64,000 nucleotides of DNA, from contig MCGT01000045.1 of assembly GCA_002104935.1 (NCBI GenBank), positions 104,712 through 168,711 of the forward strand, written 5' to 3'. Both the position numbers and the translations under genes were made by a program. Source of the stretch: Hesseltinella vesiculosa. Lineage: Eukaryota > Mucoromycota > Mucoromycetes > Mucorales > Cunninghamellaceae. Below the pieces are notes generated by a model. That model was not told the DNA's origin and did not search any database. It worked only from the letters and a program-made list of their open reading frames with translations. Each line of letters begins with the position of its first letter. Within the stretch, counting starts at the first letter, position 1. Of the stretch, positions 10,178-22,825 are shown piece after piece.

Positions 10178-10678
10178 CGACGCAGGTTTTTTTTTTTTTT
10201 TGTGCTGTATACCCTGTACCACCCTTGTTTCCGCCAGGATTTTTCAACCCTCTCATTCCCCTAATAGACTTTTTCCCTGAGCATGAACGCCATCCTGCCT
10301 GTGTTCTAGTAGGTGACCCTGTCCAATAACTTTGCAATAAAGCCTCATGACCTCGCTTAAATGTAAACAAACTACGTCATTTCTAAACTTTGTCTTTCAA
10401 GCCTCTTTTTGCTTTTTGGTTGGAAAAAAGTCCCTGCCACTCAGCCTGTCATTTCCTTGTTGCCTTGGTTGTTAAAGCAAAGCCAGAGATCCAAACACTG
10501 AGAGAGTCATGGACAGGCCGACAGCGTCCGTCGAAATTGAGATCAAAAATGCAGAAAAAAGGCGCCGATCTTTGGTTTTTTCCTTTTCTTCACTTTCTAT
10601 TCTTTCCAGCCTCTTCCATTTTTATACTTCCATTTTTATACAGTTCCTACAATTTTTTTATATATAAATACCTGGGTT
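10178..10678. promoter_or_regulatory. Intergenic region with TATA box
   Basis: An AATAAA signal for the upstream gene lies near 10337. A strong TATA-like TATATATAAATA lies at about 10659-10670, only about ten bases before the ATG used for the zinc-finger gene, so transcription may start close to or inside the first exon. Nothing else is recognised. Confidence 0.5.
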
Positions 10679-11586
10679 ATGCATGGCAACAAACCAAGTT
10701 TACCCTCTATTCATCAATTGTTAGGTGATGACGGTAATTGTCCTAATCTATAAGATCAAAAGGAAACCCATAATTTTTTTTTATAGCCGAACCATTGACA
10801 CAAATCAACACCAAGCCAGCCAGCAGCCTTCCTTCAGAACTGCAGCGATTATCATTATGCGCACCTGCTCATGAATCCCAGGCAACACCGGCCATCGACC
10901 AAGATCAACCTCTGGTCAACAATCCTGCATTATTATCCGTGACGCCTAGCTGGATGAGTACCAGCAAAGGCTCACCTGTCCAAACCATACCCACCACCCC
11001 TACCATGAAAACCTATCCACCCTTGACCTACCAACATCAACGATCCATCTCGGAAATGCCTATACAGCCTGCTTTCTCTGAATCTCACCCTGCTCGCAAC
11101 CTTGCAGCTCCCATATATCCTGCCCCAATGACCTCCTTGTCCTTGACCACTTCCAGCCCTCTGGCTTCACCCAACTCCTCTCTTCCAGCCAAACGAGCCT
11201 TTCACCATCAGCATCGCCGCGCTGTGTCTGCCAACACCGTTGACTTTATGCTTCATGATACCATCGATGAGAACCTTGTTCGACGATCTGCCCCTACCAA
11301 TGACACCAACTCACCTGCTTCCTCCTCCCCTTCATCCTCTTCCACCACCAGTAATCTTTCAGCCTCTGGTCGTTATGTGTGTCCCTATTGTCAAAAACGA
11401 TTTTCCCGTCCCTCGTCCCTGCGTATCCACATCTATTCGCACACCGGCGAGAAACCATTTGTTTGTCCTGAAGAAGGCTGCGGGCGCCGCTTCAGTGTAC
11501 AAAGCAATATGCGCCGTCATTTACGAGTCCATCGCCTCTCTCGCTCCAATCAACCAAGCCCTCTCAAGATAGAAGCCACGCCTTGA
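10679..11586 (+). CDS. C2H2 zinc-finger transcription factor
   Basis: Two exons (10679-10724 and 10787-11586) join to 281 aa. The short first exon gives MHGNKPSLPSIHQLL, a typical start for fungal Msn2-like factors, and it is needed because the second exon has no early ATG. The long middle is Ser/Pro/Thr-rich and disordered. Near residues 210-262 are two tandem C2H2 fingers: YVCPYCQKRFSRPSSLRIH and FVCPEEGCGRRFSVQSNMRR, joined by the canonical TGEKP linker. This suggests a sequence-specific nuclear regulator of the two-finger stress-response type. Target genes cannot be told. AATAAA follows at about 11630. Confidence 0.88.
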
Positions 11587-11840
11587 AATTCCTGTATATC
11601 TTTTTTTTTTTTTACTTGTTTTTTTTTCTTAATAAATGACTTTTTACAGTACTTGCTATATTGACCCATGCAAAAAGAAATGAAAAAGCAGGCTTTGCAT
11701 GATTTGAAACATGCCAAAAGGAACAACAGAAGCTTTTTTTTGCTGGATGCCCATGCAAACTTTTAGCTCCGATTTCCCTTTTTTGCTCGAAAAACTTTTT
11801 TCCACGCTCTTTCTTTCCTATTTATTATAAAAAAAAAACC

Positions 11841-14800
11841 ATGGGAGACGATGTACAGCATCCATTGACCTTGACACCAGACCGGTCATTCCTCGATTCT
11901 CCTGTACCAAGAGGACCTGTGGATTCGCCTGCGCCTAATCAAGCCCAACAAATTCAAACAAACCTTCAAGCCCATCGCGACAGTCTGACTGAAGTGGTGA
12001 CATGCTTCGAACAGTTTCCACCGGACACCTCTGCCCTGTTACACGATAAGGTCTCGCATCGCTATCGTTCCGATACATCCAACCCCCCTTGGCTTCGAGG
12101 TCGTTCAAAGTCTCTAGCCTTTGGTGTGAACATTATGACACCCGAAGGAGGAGGCTATGCCAGTGCTGTTCCATACAAGGCTAAAACGTGGGAACCAACC
12201 CTAGAAAAGGCCATCCGTGCCATCATCTCTATCAAGGCCAGTCATGTGCGTAGTTTTGATACCGAAACCTCTGGTAAATCTCAAAAACAAAAAAAAGGGA
12301 ACGCTCACCAACCCTTGCTATTCAAGGGACATATACCGCCACTGGATTTATTGTCGATGCGCAGCAAGGCATCATTCTCACTAATCGCCACGTCGTGTCT
12401 CCGGCTCCCATTGTAGCCCAGGCTGTGTTGACCAATTATGAAGAAGTAGATCTGATTCCTGTGTATCGGGACCCCGTACATGACTTTGGTTTTATGAAGG
12501 TAGGTAGGTCAAAAGGCTATGAGCGCCATTGGCTCATCTTGATACTCTTTAAAAGTTTGATCCAAACAAAGTCAAGTTTATGGAACTGGAAGAGATCGAG
12601 CTCCGTCCTGAACGTGCTAAAGTTGGCCTCGATATCCGTGTTGTAGGGTAAGTGGTGGGCATCCCAAGTCTAACGTATCCCTCACCCGTCCCGCTGTCTT
12701 AGGAATGACGCCGGTGAAAAGCTCAGTATTCTTGCCGGTACCCTAGCTCGCTTGGATCGAAGGTAAAAAAAAAAAAACGCGCCACCGCCCAGGCAAACAA
12801 AGAACACTCACTTGTTTCTCTTCTAGAGCTCCTGAATATGGTATTGGAGAATACAATGACTTCAATACCTTTTACTTGCAAGCCGCCTCTGGCACAAGCG
12901 GTGGGTCTTCCGGCAGCCCAGTGTTGGATATTGACGGCCATGCTGTGGCTCTAAACGCCGGAGGTGCCAGCCGTGCCTCGTCCAGCTACTACCTCCCATT
13001 AGATCGTGTCAAACGCGCCTTGTCCTATGTCCAGCTTGGCCACACCGTCCCTCGAGGCACCCTACAGACTGAATTTGAATATCTGCCCTATAACGAAGTC
13101 CGCCGCCTCGGCCTCAAGGCACCCTTGGAAGAGAAGATCCGCGCAAAATTCCCTGACGAGACCGGCCTGTTGGTCGTTCACTCTGTCCTGCCGGGCGGCC
13201 CGGCCGATCAGCGCCTGATCCCTGGTGACATCTTACTCGGCTGCAACGGCAACATGATGCCTCATTTTATCGCCTTGTTCTCTGTGATCGACGACGCTGT
13301 GGGCCAGACCGTCACCTTGACCATCTCCCGCGGTAAAAAGATCCAAGACATCTCTGTCACCGTCCAAGACCTCCATACCATCACCCCGGCCAAGTTTGTA
13401 GAAATCGGCGGCGGCATCGTTCACGACTTGTCCTACCAACTTGCAAAGTCCTATTCACAACCTGTGGCTGGCGTTTATGTGGCGACCTCAGGCCACATGC
13501 TTGCCAGCGCAAGCGCCTGGCGTAAATCCATCATCACCAGCGTCAACAACATCCCAACCCCCAATCTCAGTGCCTTTATTCACGCCATGAATACCTTGCC
13601 GGATGGTGCCCGCGTGCCTCTTTGTTTTTATGCCCTCCACAAGGCCTACAAGGAAAAGGTGATGATCATGCACGTCGACCGCCACTGGCATCTCTTCCGA
13701 TTGGCTACACGCAATGGTAATAAAAAGAGATGAAAACAAGTCGCTCACCACTCTTCATTTTTTTTTTTGCTCCGCTCAAGATGTCACGGGTGTATGGGAT
13801 TATGAAGACATGCCTCCTCCCCCAAAGACATTGGCCTATCAACCATCCACTGCATCACTACCGCCCTTGGATGCAAGCATGGCCTTGGCTGCAAAGCTCA
13901 TGCCCTCGTTTGTCGCCATTGACTTTTACCTTCCGTACCTGGTGGACGGGATGAAGGCCACCCAGTTTTATGGCACTGGCTATGTCGTGTCTCACGGCCA
14001 ATGCCCCTTGATCTTGTGCGACCGCGACACCATCCCCATCAGCCTCGGTGACATCTTCATCACCTTTGCCAACAGCATCATCATCCCCGGCAAACTCGTC
14101 CTCCTCCATCCCTTCTACAACTATGCCCTGGTCACCTACGACCCCAGCCTGCTGGGCAATACGCCTGTCGAATCGCTCCAGTTCAGCCCGGTCGACCTCA
14201 AACAAGGCGATACGGCTACTTTTGTTGGCCAGACCAACGACCACGCCATCACACAAAAAAAAGTCACCGTCAGCAGCATTAGCAACATCGGTACCCGCGA
14301 GTGCTCTCCTCCGCGCTGGCGCGCCATGAACGTCGAAGGCATCAGCGTCGACGACCCGTCCCTCACCCACCTTCACGGCGGCCTCCTCGTCGACGCCGAT
14401 GGCCTAGTGCAAGCCATCTGGGCCAGCTATTCCACCCAAAACGAAAAGGCCAAGGATACCTCTTTCATGTCCGGCCTTCCTGCCTCTCTGATCCAACCCA
14501 CCCTGACCAAGCTGACCACCCATGCAGCGGATGCCCAGGACCTGTGCGAAGCCTCGTTCCAAATGAACTTCCATGGCCTGGACGCCGAATTCTGGACCAT
14601 GCGTCTGGCTGCCGCTCGTACCTTGGGCTTGTCCGACGCTTGGGTGCAGCGCATCGAATCCAGTGGCGCCCACCGATTCACCCTGCTGTATGTGCTGAAC
14701 CTACTCGACGAACACAGCCCGCTGGCCGAGCAGCTGCAAGTGGGTGATCTAGTGCTGTCGATCCAAGACCAGCTGATGACACGACTGTCGGATCTTACAC

Positions 14801-15420
14801 GCGTGCTGGAACATGAGATCAATGGTGGCAACAGCGATCACGTGAACATGTGCATCCTGCGCAAGGGCAAGGAACTTGTCGTGCGGGTGCCCTTGACCAA
14901 CTTCTCTGGCTACGAAACGACGCGTGTGGTTGGTTGGCAAGGCGCTCTGATCCAAAGAGCCTACAAGGCTGTCCTTGAACAAGTACGCCATGACACCCTA
15001 GGCGTGTATGTCAGTTGCACGCTGTATGGATCACCAGCCTCCAATGTGCTTCGGCCCGGTGTGTGGATCACCGAAGTCCAGGGCCAGAAAGTCAACAATC
15101 TCGATGAATTTTTGCATGTCGTCCACAACAACGAAGCCGATGCCATGCGCCGCCGCCGCCCCAGCTACATCCCACCCGCCCACCGCCCCGTTGGCGACCG
15201 CCAATGCATGCCTGCTGCCGAAGACAAGATGCTCACTGTTCATGAGTCCGAGGAGGACGAGGATGACAACAATGACGAAGGCTATATCCGGCTCAAGACT
15301 GTCAGCCGCAATGGCACTGTGCGTGTGGTAGCTCTCAAACTGGACCTCCATTACTGGGTATCGTGGCAACTCAAACATGACGCTTCTGCCATGAGTGGCT
15401 GGATGGCTGCCAAGGCATAG
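11841..15420 (+). CDS. NMA111: Nma111-type HtrA serine protease with PDZ domains
   Basis: Six exons (11841-12273, 12327-12499, 12556-12647, 12703-12762, 12827-13716, 13781-15420) join in phase to 1095 aa, close to yeast Nma111 (997 aa). The chymotrypsin-like triad is visible: His in ILTNRHVV (about residue 166), Asp in DPVHDFGF (about 197) and Ser in GGSSGSPV (about 281). PDZ-like segments follow ([20 protein letters not shown]), then the second, degenerate protease half typical of this family, which lacks a GSSGSP motif, and further PDZ sequence. An acidic stretch ([12 protein letters not shown]) lies near the C-terminus. The family is nuclear, pro-apoptotic and involved in quality control. 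This is the most GC-rich coding region in the window. Confidence 0.95.
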
Positions 15421-15932
15421 CGCGAAAGAAAAATATCTCATTCAAAAATAAAAATGAAAACCCGTTTCTCGGCCTACCCACAGGCAGGATGCATAAAACG
15501 GAAAATCGATGGCTTGGTGTGGGATCAAAAATGTTATTTGCACCAAATTTTGGAGGAAATCATCAACGCCAATCACTGATCTCATTTGGATCGTTCCAAC
15601 TTGCACGAATCATAGCATAGCAACAGAGGCAAGCGAATACCTAATGCATCAGGCTATCCATAAACTGTGTGCAAGAAGGAAACACGTGTTTTCCTTTGTC
15701 TTTGTGCCTCCTAGCAATGGCGCGACGAATGAAGGCACCCATTGACACCAGTCATATTGAACGCGTGTAACCAGCAAATGTACAACATGACCAGGATGAC
15801 AGAACTGTTCCCTCTTTGGTACCTTGGACTAGTCGGCCGAACCGTGAATCTACTGTGGGCTTGCACCTGTCTCTCCCCACCACCGAGCAAGAAGGAAATA
15901 AATCAACTTGGTAAAACGCTGGTTTATTGGTC
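15421..15932. other. Intergenic between convergent genes
   Basis: A/T-rich 3' flank of Nma111 with possible poly(A) signals near 15447, and the 3' flank of the minus-strand gene with AATAAA-like sequence near 15897. No gene is recognised. Confidence 0.45.
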
Positions 15933-16537
15933 CTAGTCTTGCTTTTTGTCTATTTGAAGGAGGGAGGATACATAAGGATAGATAACACACGTTCCCAGTC
16001 CGAGTGCAAAAACGATCATCAGAGCCACGTTGCGAATGCCCGTGTGGACAATACCAAGAATCAGCGGCTCCATCACGATGTGCACTGGAACGTTGGGATT
16101 CTCCATGCCAACTCGGTTGGTGACACCAGCATAGGTTTGCTTGAACAAGACACCATACACCAAATTTGAATCGCGAGCGCACACCAGCTCAACCTCAATA
16201 TCGGTAGGGGTCTACCCAAAAATAAAAATAAAAAGAGCTGGGTGAGCCACACAGTGGAGTCATTTGAGGAATGATTTACAGTGGCAGGATAGGAGACTCT
16301 CACTTCATAACGAGAATGAGGATCCATATGCTGCAGCGGGTATAAATAAGGCTGATTGGGATACCACTCGTGCACAATGTCAGCTGTTGGCGTGAGGACC
16401 ATGGACGTGGCTGCTGTACCAATCTCTTCCAGCTGTTTACATGACGATGTGTCTGAGGCTGCAAACATCACCTTTTCGGTATTGCCCATGACACAGACCA
16501 GCCAGCATAGGATTAGTAGGGGTACAAGTGACCTCAT
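15933..16537 (-). CDS. Type I single-pass membrane protein, unknown family
   Basis: Two exons (16280-16537 and 15933-16211) join to 178 aa. There is an N-terminal signal peptide (MRSLVPLLILCWLVCVMG), a lumenal or extracellular domain of about 120 residues with the sequence HEWYPNQPYLYPLQHMDPHS, then one hydrophobic helix (NVALMIVFALGLGTCVIYPY) and a short lysine-ended tail (DKKQD). The KK near the C-terminus could act as an ER-retrieval signal (inference). I do not recognise the family. A role in the early secretory pathway is a guess from topology only. It is divergent from TCF25, about 90 bp away. Confidence 0.75.
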
Positions 16538-16626
16538 CGTTTATTATATCACTAAAAAAAAAAAAGAAGCGAAGAAGCTCGGAGCTGGTTTTTTTTTTTT
16601 TTTCTTTTCACTCCTTTCTTATTAAA

Positions 16627-19175
16627 ATGTCGTCTCGTGCGTTACGCCGCATTCAAAAGGAAAAACTCTTTTTGCAAGAAGAGCCAAGTGATGAAGAAGC
16701 ATCTGATCACGAACCTGCCCCTGCTACTGCTATCAATCCATTTGATTTGGTAAAGAAAACCAGTGAAGCCCTACTTCGAAATCAATGACCACTCACGCTT
16801 TTGTATTATTTTTTTTGTGGCTGTTGCCGCAGTTGAATAATGGTGATGACGATGATCAAGACGACAATGACGATACACACACCCAAGAGCCTGCAGTGTC
16901 ACCAAAAGATGACGACCAAGATGCGTTGACGCCATCCATGACACCTGTGAAGAAGAAGAAAAAGAAGGCCAAAAAGACAGGCTTGCCTCCCATGGACGAC
17001 CAGCCTGCCCCTTCCAATAGCAAGAAGAGCAAGAAGAAGAATAAGAAAAAAACCACCCAAGTCGACGATATGTCCATGCAAGACCTCGATGCATTGCTCG
17101 AGAACATGAATCAAGAAACGCCCAACACGACTTCATCACAAGACCAACCTGTCAATCCCCAGCATGCCCTGTCTCGCCCTGCCCAAGCCTTGCTGTCGAT
17201 CCAAGCGCGCTATCTGGACCCCGAGGCCGAAATGAAACGCTTGTTTGGCTCCCGTATTGTCAACCGGGAAGCCCGGCCTTCAGGCAAACTGCTGAAGAAA
17301 ACCAAACTGGCCACGCCCAAGGCCGACTGGCCCATGTATCACAAGCAAGGCTTGACCATGAAACGCTGGGCTCCCCCGCTTGATGGTGACAACAACGACG
17401 ACGACAGCTCAGGAGACGGGGACGATACTAGCAATACCGACCTGGACTCCTTCACGTTTGATCACCAAGGATCATACCAAGACATCCAGCTGGCATATGC
17501 AGGAGCGATCGAACGCATGGACCCCAATACCCTCGTCATGCTGTCGCGCCAACACCCTTATCACATCGACACACTGCTCCAACTTTCGGAAATTGCCAAA
17601 CAACAAGGTGACTGGACCGTGGCTGGTGACTGCATTGATCGTGCTCTCTACGCCAGTGAACGTGCGCTGCATCCTCACTGTCTCCTCGGCCCTGGCACTG
17701 CTCGTCTTCCTTTTCAGCGTTCCGAGAATCGCTCCTTCTATAGTGCTCTGGTCCGTCACGTCCAATTTTTGACCCGTCGCGGTTGCTGGCGCACCGCTTT
17801 TGAATTCAATAAGCTCTTGTTCAGGTATTAAAAACGACAAACCCCCCCCCCCGGATGGGTGTGAATACTCACGGCTGTCCTTTTTTTTTTAATTCCATAC
17901 ATCAGCCTCTCACCCTTGGATGATCCCACAGGCTCATTGCTCACTATGGACTATCATGCCTTGTGCGCCCACGAATATCAATACGTGGTGGATTTGGTGA
18001 CGCATTGGCAAGCCGACGGCAATGTGTATCCTCGCGACCTACACAGCCTGCCAAATCTTGCCTACTCCTCAGCCTATGCTCTCTACAAATTAGATCAGGT
18101 AGACCTCGCTGCCGATGCATTGAAGCAAGCCATCACTTTGTTCCCTGGTGTTGCTTCAGCCTTGCTGGAGAAGCTGGACGTGTCGGCAAAGGTGGATACC
18201 AGGTAAATCATTCGGACGAAAGCTGGCCTTCAGCGCGAAGCTCACCTATTTTTTTTTTTTACTAGCCCTATCGATGAATATCTGCAGTTATTGACTGCTA
18301 TGTATGTGGACCGATGTCACCAATTGTGGAAAGAGCCTGAGGCAAGTCTACGGAGCCAGCTAGATTGAAAACGATTGGCTACTAGATCTAACCCGTCTTT
18401 TTTTTTTTTTTTTGCTCGCAGGTGCTGTCATGGTTATCAGAAACGGTAGCTGGAGTGAAGGATTCCTCGAGAGCCTTGCACGCTTTGCCCATTGACTGGG
18501 AAGCTGGCAAATATCAGCCTGTCTCTCCTGTACCTTTGAATGTGTGCCGCCATGTTCTCTTCCTGGATCAACGTGACATTCTTGCCTTACTGCCCCGATC
18601 CGTTACGCAAAACACCAACTTCCATGTCAATGACCCTTTGCCACCACACGATTCTGTTACTGGATACACGCTCGATCAGTCAAATTGGAGATCGGCGCGC
18701 CAGGGTGTTGATGGTTTGATCCAGATGATCCAAAACGTGTTTGGCCGCTACTCTAATGATCCCCAGCAGCTACGAGCCATGCTGGAACAGCAACGCGATC
18801 AGCTGCCTGGCTCTTTCCCTGAAGGCGCTGATGACATTGATGAAGATGGACTTCCAGAAGACCATGATGAGGAAGTTGCACCTGGTGCAGATACGTAAGT
18901 GGAAGAATCATAAATCAAAAGGAACTTGGCAGAGAGAAAGAATCTGCCACTGACACGATATTTTTTCCTCCACCTGTAGCACTGCTATTGATGAACTTTA
19001 TAATGCATTGGACCGTATCCCCCATGACGATCATGAGCAATTGCGGCAGTTACAAGACTTCCTTCAAAACAACGGCCTCACCCCCCACCAACAGGAACAG
19101 TCATACTCAGCCGACGAAGACGACGAAGATGCCGATTTACAGCGTGCTATAGAAGAATCCAGGCAGCAGCAATGA
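16627..19175 (+). CDS. RQC1: TCF25 / Rqc1 homologue (ribosome quality control)
   Basis: Six exons (16627-16749, 16833-17824, 17906-18202, 18266-18341, 18422-18894, 18980-19175) join to 718 aa; human TCF25 has 676. The start MSSRALRRIQKEK is characteristic. It is followed by acidic and lysine-rich disordered regions (KKKKKKAKKTG) and then the conserved core (RLFGSRIVNREARP; DIQLAYAGAIERMDPNTLV; RENRSFYSALVRHVQFLTRRG-like segment) with helical repeats. Rqc1/TCF25 works with the Ltn1 ligase to tag stalled nascent chains with ubiquitin. The C-terminus DADLQRAIEESRQQQ resembles a ubiquitin-interacting motif. The intron after codon GAG at 18341 has a GC donor (GCAAGT). Confidence 0.92.
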
Positions 19176-19341
19176 TTGCCTTTGGAGTCAGCTACTACAC
19201 TGTTCTCGAGATCGAAGTAATAAAATTACCAGGTATAAATTCACAATCCGTTTTGAGAAAGGAACAAAAAAAAAAAAAAGACGTTTGTGGCTGCCTTTTC
19301 CTCTTTTTTTTTTTTTTTTGCTGATTGTTTACACGAGAAAC

Positions 19342-20729
19342 ATGGAAAACGCAAAGCCTGGAGATGTGAACAAAGCAAAAAAGAACAGAGTGTACAAACG
19401 GCTACAGCGAGTACGTCGACGGATTCTTTATGGCCAAGGCAAACACAACGTACCAGTGCAATGGCCCATGGCTCTGTCCACGATCATTTTACCCGGACGC
19501 CGCGAGTTCCATCAGCGATTCCCTCACCCGTTAGCTGGTCGCAAAGGCCTGTCCAAAGACTATCCATGGCTCGATCTACGCAACAATGAATCACCTTGGT
19601 CCTGGTCCATGACCGAACTGCCAGAATCCTCTACCTACACCAGCTGGCCATTCTCCACCAGAAAACACGTATTTTCTCTCTTGACAAAGTTTGCCATCGA
19701 ATGTGCTTTTCGACCCATGATTATTCAACGTCTGTTCTCTCCAAACTCTCTTCCATTGCATCCTCCCCCTCACACCGCTCAGACATCCGACCAAACTTCC
19801 ACGCAGCCCCCATCGTCCAACAGCGAAGCCTCCGCCTCAACCACACCCCTTCCACCTCTGCCCCAATATACCCAGCCCACCTTTCCCTATACTACCGTGC
19901 TCACGCCTCAGCCTGCGTTAGACGATATCTATCACCTAACCAAGGACACAGTTTATACCCTGCTTGGCCAAATCACAGATATGCACCATAACCGTACTAT
20001 CCAAACCAACAAACACCCATTGCGTAACCGCTACAACTGGGAAGAGCTGATGTATTCTGCCATGTTTAGCAACCTGTCTCCAAGGTAAGAACCTTCCTTT
20101 TCTGAAAAAAAAAAAAAACTGCTGTGTCATTGACTTATCCGTCTATTGCAGTGTTCTTCGTAGCACACTGCAGCGATTTAAATACGCTTATGGATCCTCA
20201 GTCGACGTATCTGGTAATAAAGAACCCCCTCTCCTCCAATATTGGAGGGCTATCTGACTATTTTATTTCCCTAGGCATGATGCACATGGTGGATGAAATG
20301 GATCGTCACCTTGCTCCACCCCAGATGACCATGCAGTCTTCACTTTTTGGCAATGAAGCTCATTATGAAGGTAAAAGTTTGTGATTTGGGTGTCTGCCGT
20401 GCTCACCAGTATTCCACTTTTTTATTTTTATTTTTATAGATCTATCTCTGAAATTGTCAACCAGGGTTGAAGACATGCTGTTCAAGAACGAGCCAGAATC
20501 CATGATGGTAACACGACCCTCGGATCTTGCCAACCAATATCCCCAAGTGTCCCTTGTCAATGACATTTATGCACTCCAGAGCAACCAGATGACCTTTGAT
20601 CTCATTCAGCAATATATCCTCGAGAAGCAAGAACTGAAGAAACAAGCCCAGGTACTGGAGCAGCAACTGAATGAGCGCCGGCAACGAGGAGAGACCCGTG
20701 CAGATGACTTGGAAACAGGAAATCAATAA
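19342..20729 (+). CDS. Conserved-looking protein of unknown function, 396 aa
   Basis: Four exons (19342-20084, 20152-20213, 20275-20370, 20440-20729) join in phase. The N-terminus is basic (KAKKNRVYKRLQRVRRR) and could be a nuclear or RNA-binding segment. A folded-looking region rich in Trp and aromatics follows (WPMALSTIILPGRREF; SKDYPWLDLRNNESPWSWS), then a Pro/Ser/Thr linker. The last 60 residues form a charged coiled coil (EKQELKKQAQVLEQQLNERR). An upstream in-frame start at 19285 would add a hydrophobic stretch encoded by the T tract, which I think is untranslated. I do not recognise the protein. Confidence 0.75.
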
Positions 20730-21299
20730 AAAAAACATCACCCTGTGGTGTTGATGAACGGGCAAATGGTGAGCGACCGACACTATTTTTTTTTTGTCTT
20801 TAACACCTTCACTCGCTTAGACATTCTGGTGCAAAGTCAACTCACGCGAGTGTGGTGTCCCTGTCATGATTGCTGCTGATGCAAAGCGAACGAATCAAAG
20901 ATTTGGCATTAAAAAAAGTTTTCTGCCTTCCTTTTTTGGTCACGGCCGCGTCCCCCAGTTACGGATGCTGGTGAACACAAGCAGGCTTCCACCTCCCCCT
21001 CTTTTTCTCATTCTTTTTTACTTTGCACGAACGGCACCGCCTTGGCCAATGGCAATAAGAGAGACCTTGATTAAAAAGCAACACTTTCACCCCATGATAA
21101 ACAGACAAACAAAATTCAAACTATCTTTACACTTTAGGGGTAAATAAGGGCGCTGTGCGATTTAACGTAAAAAGACGAGACATGGGGACGTGAAGTTAAA
21201 AGAAAAAAAAAAAAAGAAGGCTTGAAACGTGTAAAAGAAAAGCCTGCGCAGACGCTGAATACGACAATCCAAAAAAATAAAAAACTAACGCTACACAGC

Positions 21300-21480
21300 A
21301 TTTTTGATCGAATCGATCTTAAATTTTGTGCAAGTACGCAAATGCATGAGTGATGATGGTGTTGTAAAAACCAGGTCGATTGGTGAAGGTCACCCAGCCA
21401 ACTTCTGACCAGGTTCGTTTTGACGCTTCCGATTCACCGGCTAAAAAAAAATAAAAAATCGGCCAGGTTTGCCAGGCGAT
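21300..21480 (+). repeat. Dispersed repeat R, copy 1
   Basis: The shared core is GTCGATTGGTGAAGGTCACC then CAGCCAACTT, followed by a CTCCGAT-like block and an A tract. Upstream, an ATTTTGTGC..GCAAATGCATG block is also shared with other copies. This copy has GTAAAAACCAGG in place of GAAAAAATCAAG. Confidence 0.6.
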
Positions 21481-22229
21481 CCGTTCGAAAATCCTTCTCT
21501 GATACTTTTTTTAAGCTGAAGTGTTTAGCCCATTCAACCTTCACCTGATATGTACAGCTTGAGTCCATTCACTTGAACCCATTCACAACTTCACAGGTTG
21601 CTTCTAAACCTTCCATTTTTAGAGAAACTGTCGGTCTTTTATTTTTTTTTACTCGCGTTTTTCTGCTTCTTTTTTTTTTTCCCTCTTGATAGTGATCATC
21701 CTGCTTTAACCATTGCTCATGTCCTTCAGTAACACACTGCACATACGTGCAGGATGCTCTTCATTTATTTACGGTAGAAGACGTGTGCTAAATGATTCAT
21801 AGAAGTCCTGCTCATTTTATTCCGGGTTTCTTTCCATTTAACCCTTTTGACAGCCATCATCCAGATGCCACCTTTATTGCTTTTTCTCATCAAGCCTCTT
21901 CACCCATACTTTGACCATGCATATACACTGCTTTGCATCGCATGCTGGCAAACCACATGTTCCTGTTAAAAAAAAAACTGGCTGCAGCTACTCACCTTTT
22001 CTCGTTTAATTTTTTATTTTTCCCATTGGCGGCGATCACCCTGCTATTTCACAGCTGTTGGCACCCACCGTGCTTTTCGGTTCCAGTATGCACATGCGTC
22101 CATTTTGCCTCTTGAATTATGTAAGTCGTTGATTGTTGGTTTACATAAAAAAAAAAGCACGTGTCGCGGAGATTCCCTATTTTGGAGACGAAAAAGAAAA
22201 GCGTAGAAAAGAACATTCAGCCAATCATA

Positions 22230-22740
22230 CACATACGCTTATTCGGCGGCCGTTTCGGGCCGAAATTGCCGAAACGACAACTAAACCATTTACCCGGTTT
22301 ATACTTTCTGTGAGGTAGGTTTTTGGTTTTGGGGGAAAAGAGGTTCGAAAAAGGGGGGGGGGGGATAGATACAACAAGTCCTTTAGTTGAAATCTACTGA
22401 AATTGGCTATCTGCCGAAAAATTAGAGGGAAGAAAGGTTGGGTGTGTTGGTTTCACCCCACACTGTTCCCAAAAGGGGACGCGTGTCGGAGTGAAACCGT
22501 CTTCCATTTTTATTTGGTTTGGTGACACCACAGAGGAGCGATGCCATCCGGCGGAGTTCATGGTGAGGGGAGGTGATCCTTCCCAAAAGGGGAATGCGGA
22601 ACTTCGGCCAGTTTCGGAGGAACTATCGGGCCGAATTGGTCGGAGTTGGGAAACGGAAGGAAAAGAGGGAAAAGCGGACGAAGTAACTAGTAAAACAATC
22701 AAGTGCGAATCAGGGGAATAATAAGGGACAAGTAGCAGAC
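22230..22740. repeat. Inverted-repeat-rich patch upstream of tRNA-Val
   Basis: Contains CGGCGGCCGTTTCGGGCCGAA (a nested palindrome near 22246-22266) and GGTTTCAC...GTGAAACC arms at about 22449-22500 that enclose a second stem built from TTCCC AAAA GGGGA. CCCAAAAGGGGA recurs near 22585. It is G/C-richer than its surroundings. It could be a solo LTR or a non-autonomous element inserted beside a tRNA gene, or an unknown structured RNA. I cannot choose. Confidence 0.4.
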
Positions 22741-22825
22741 ACATCCGTCCAGGAAGGGAGCGATTTCCATGCGAGTTTGGGAGGCCGGAAAACCAACAAC
22801 CATATCTCGCCCTCACATTTCATCT

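Larger units (their letters stand above)
20730..22825. other. Gene-poor region with repeat copies
   Basis: About 2.1 kb without a convincing gene. It holds one copy of the dispersed ~130-bp repeat (about 21300-21480) and T/A tracts. At 22230-22740 is a G/C-richer patch with several inverted repeats, described separately. Confidence 0.5.

Noticed and set aside
13858..14376. Frames antisense to or overlapping Nma111
   Set aside because: Nma111 is G/C-rich, so several shadow frames stay open. Only the protease frame shows conserved motifs.
19285..19341. Upstream start adding a hydrophobic leader to the 396-aa protein
   Set aside because: The leader is encoded by a run of T residues and looks like 5' untranslated sequence.
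22394..22816. 140-codon minus-strand frame
   Set aside because: Lies in the palindrome-rich patch upstream of the tRNA. No domain, no introns and an odd composition.
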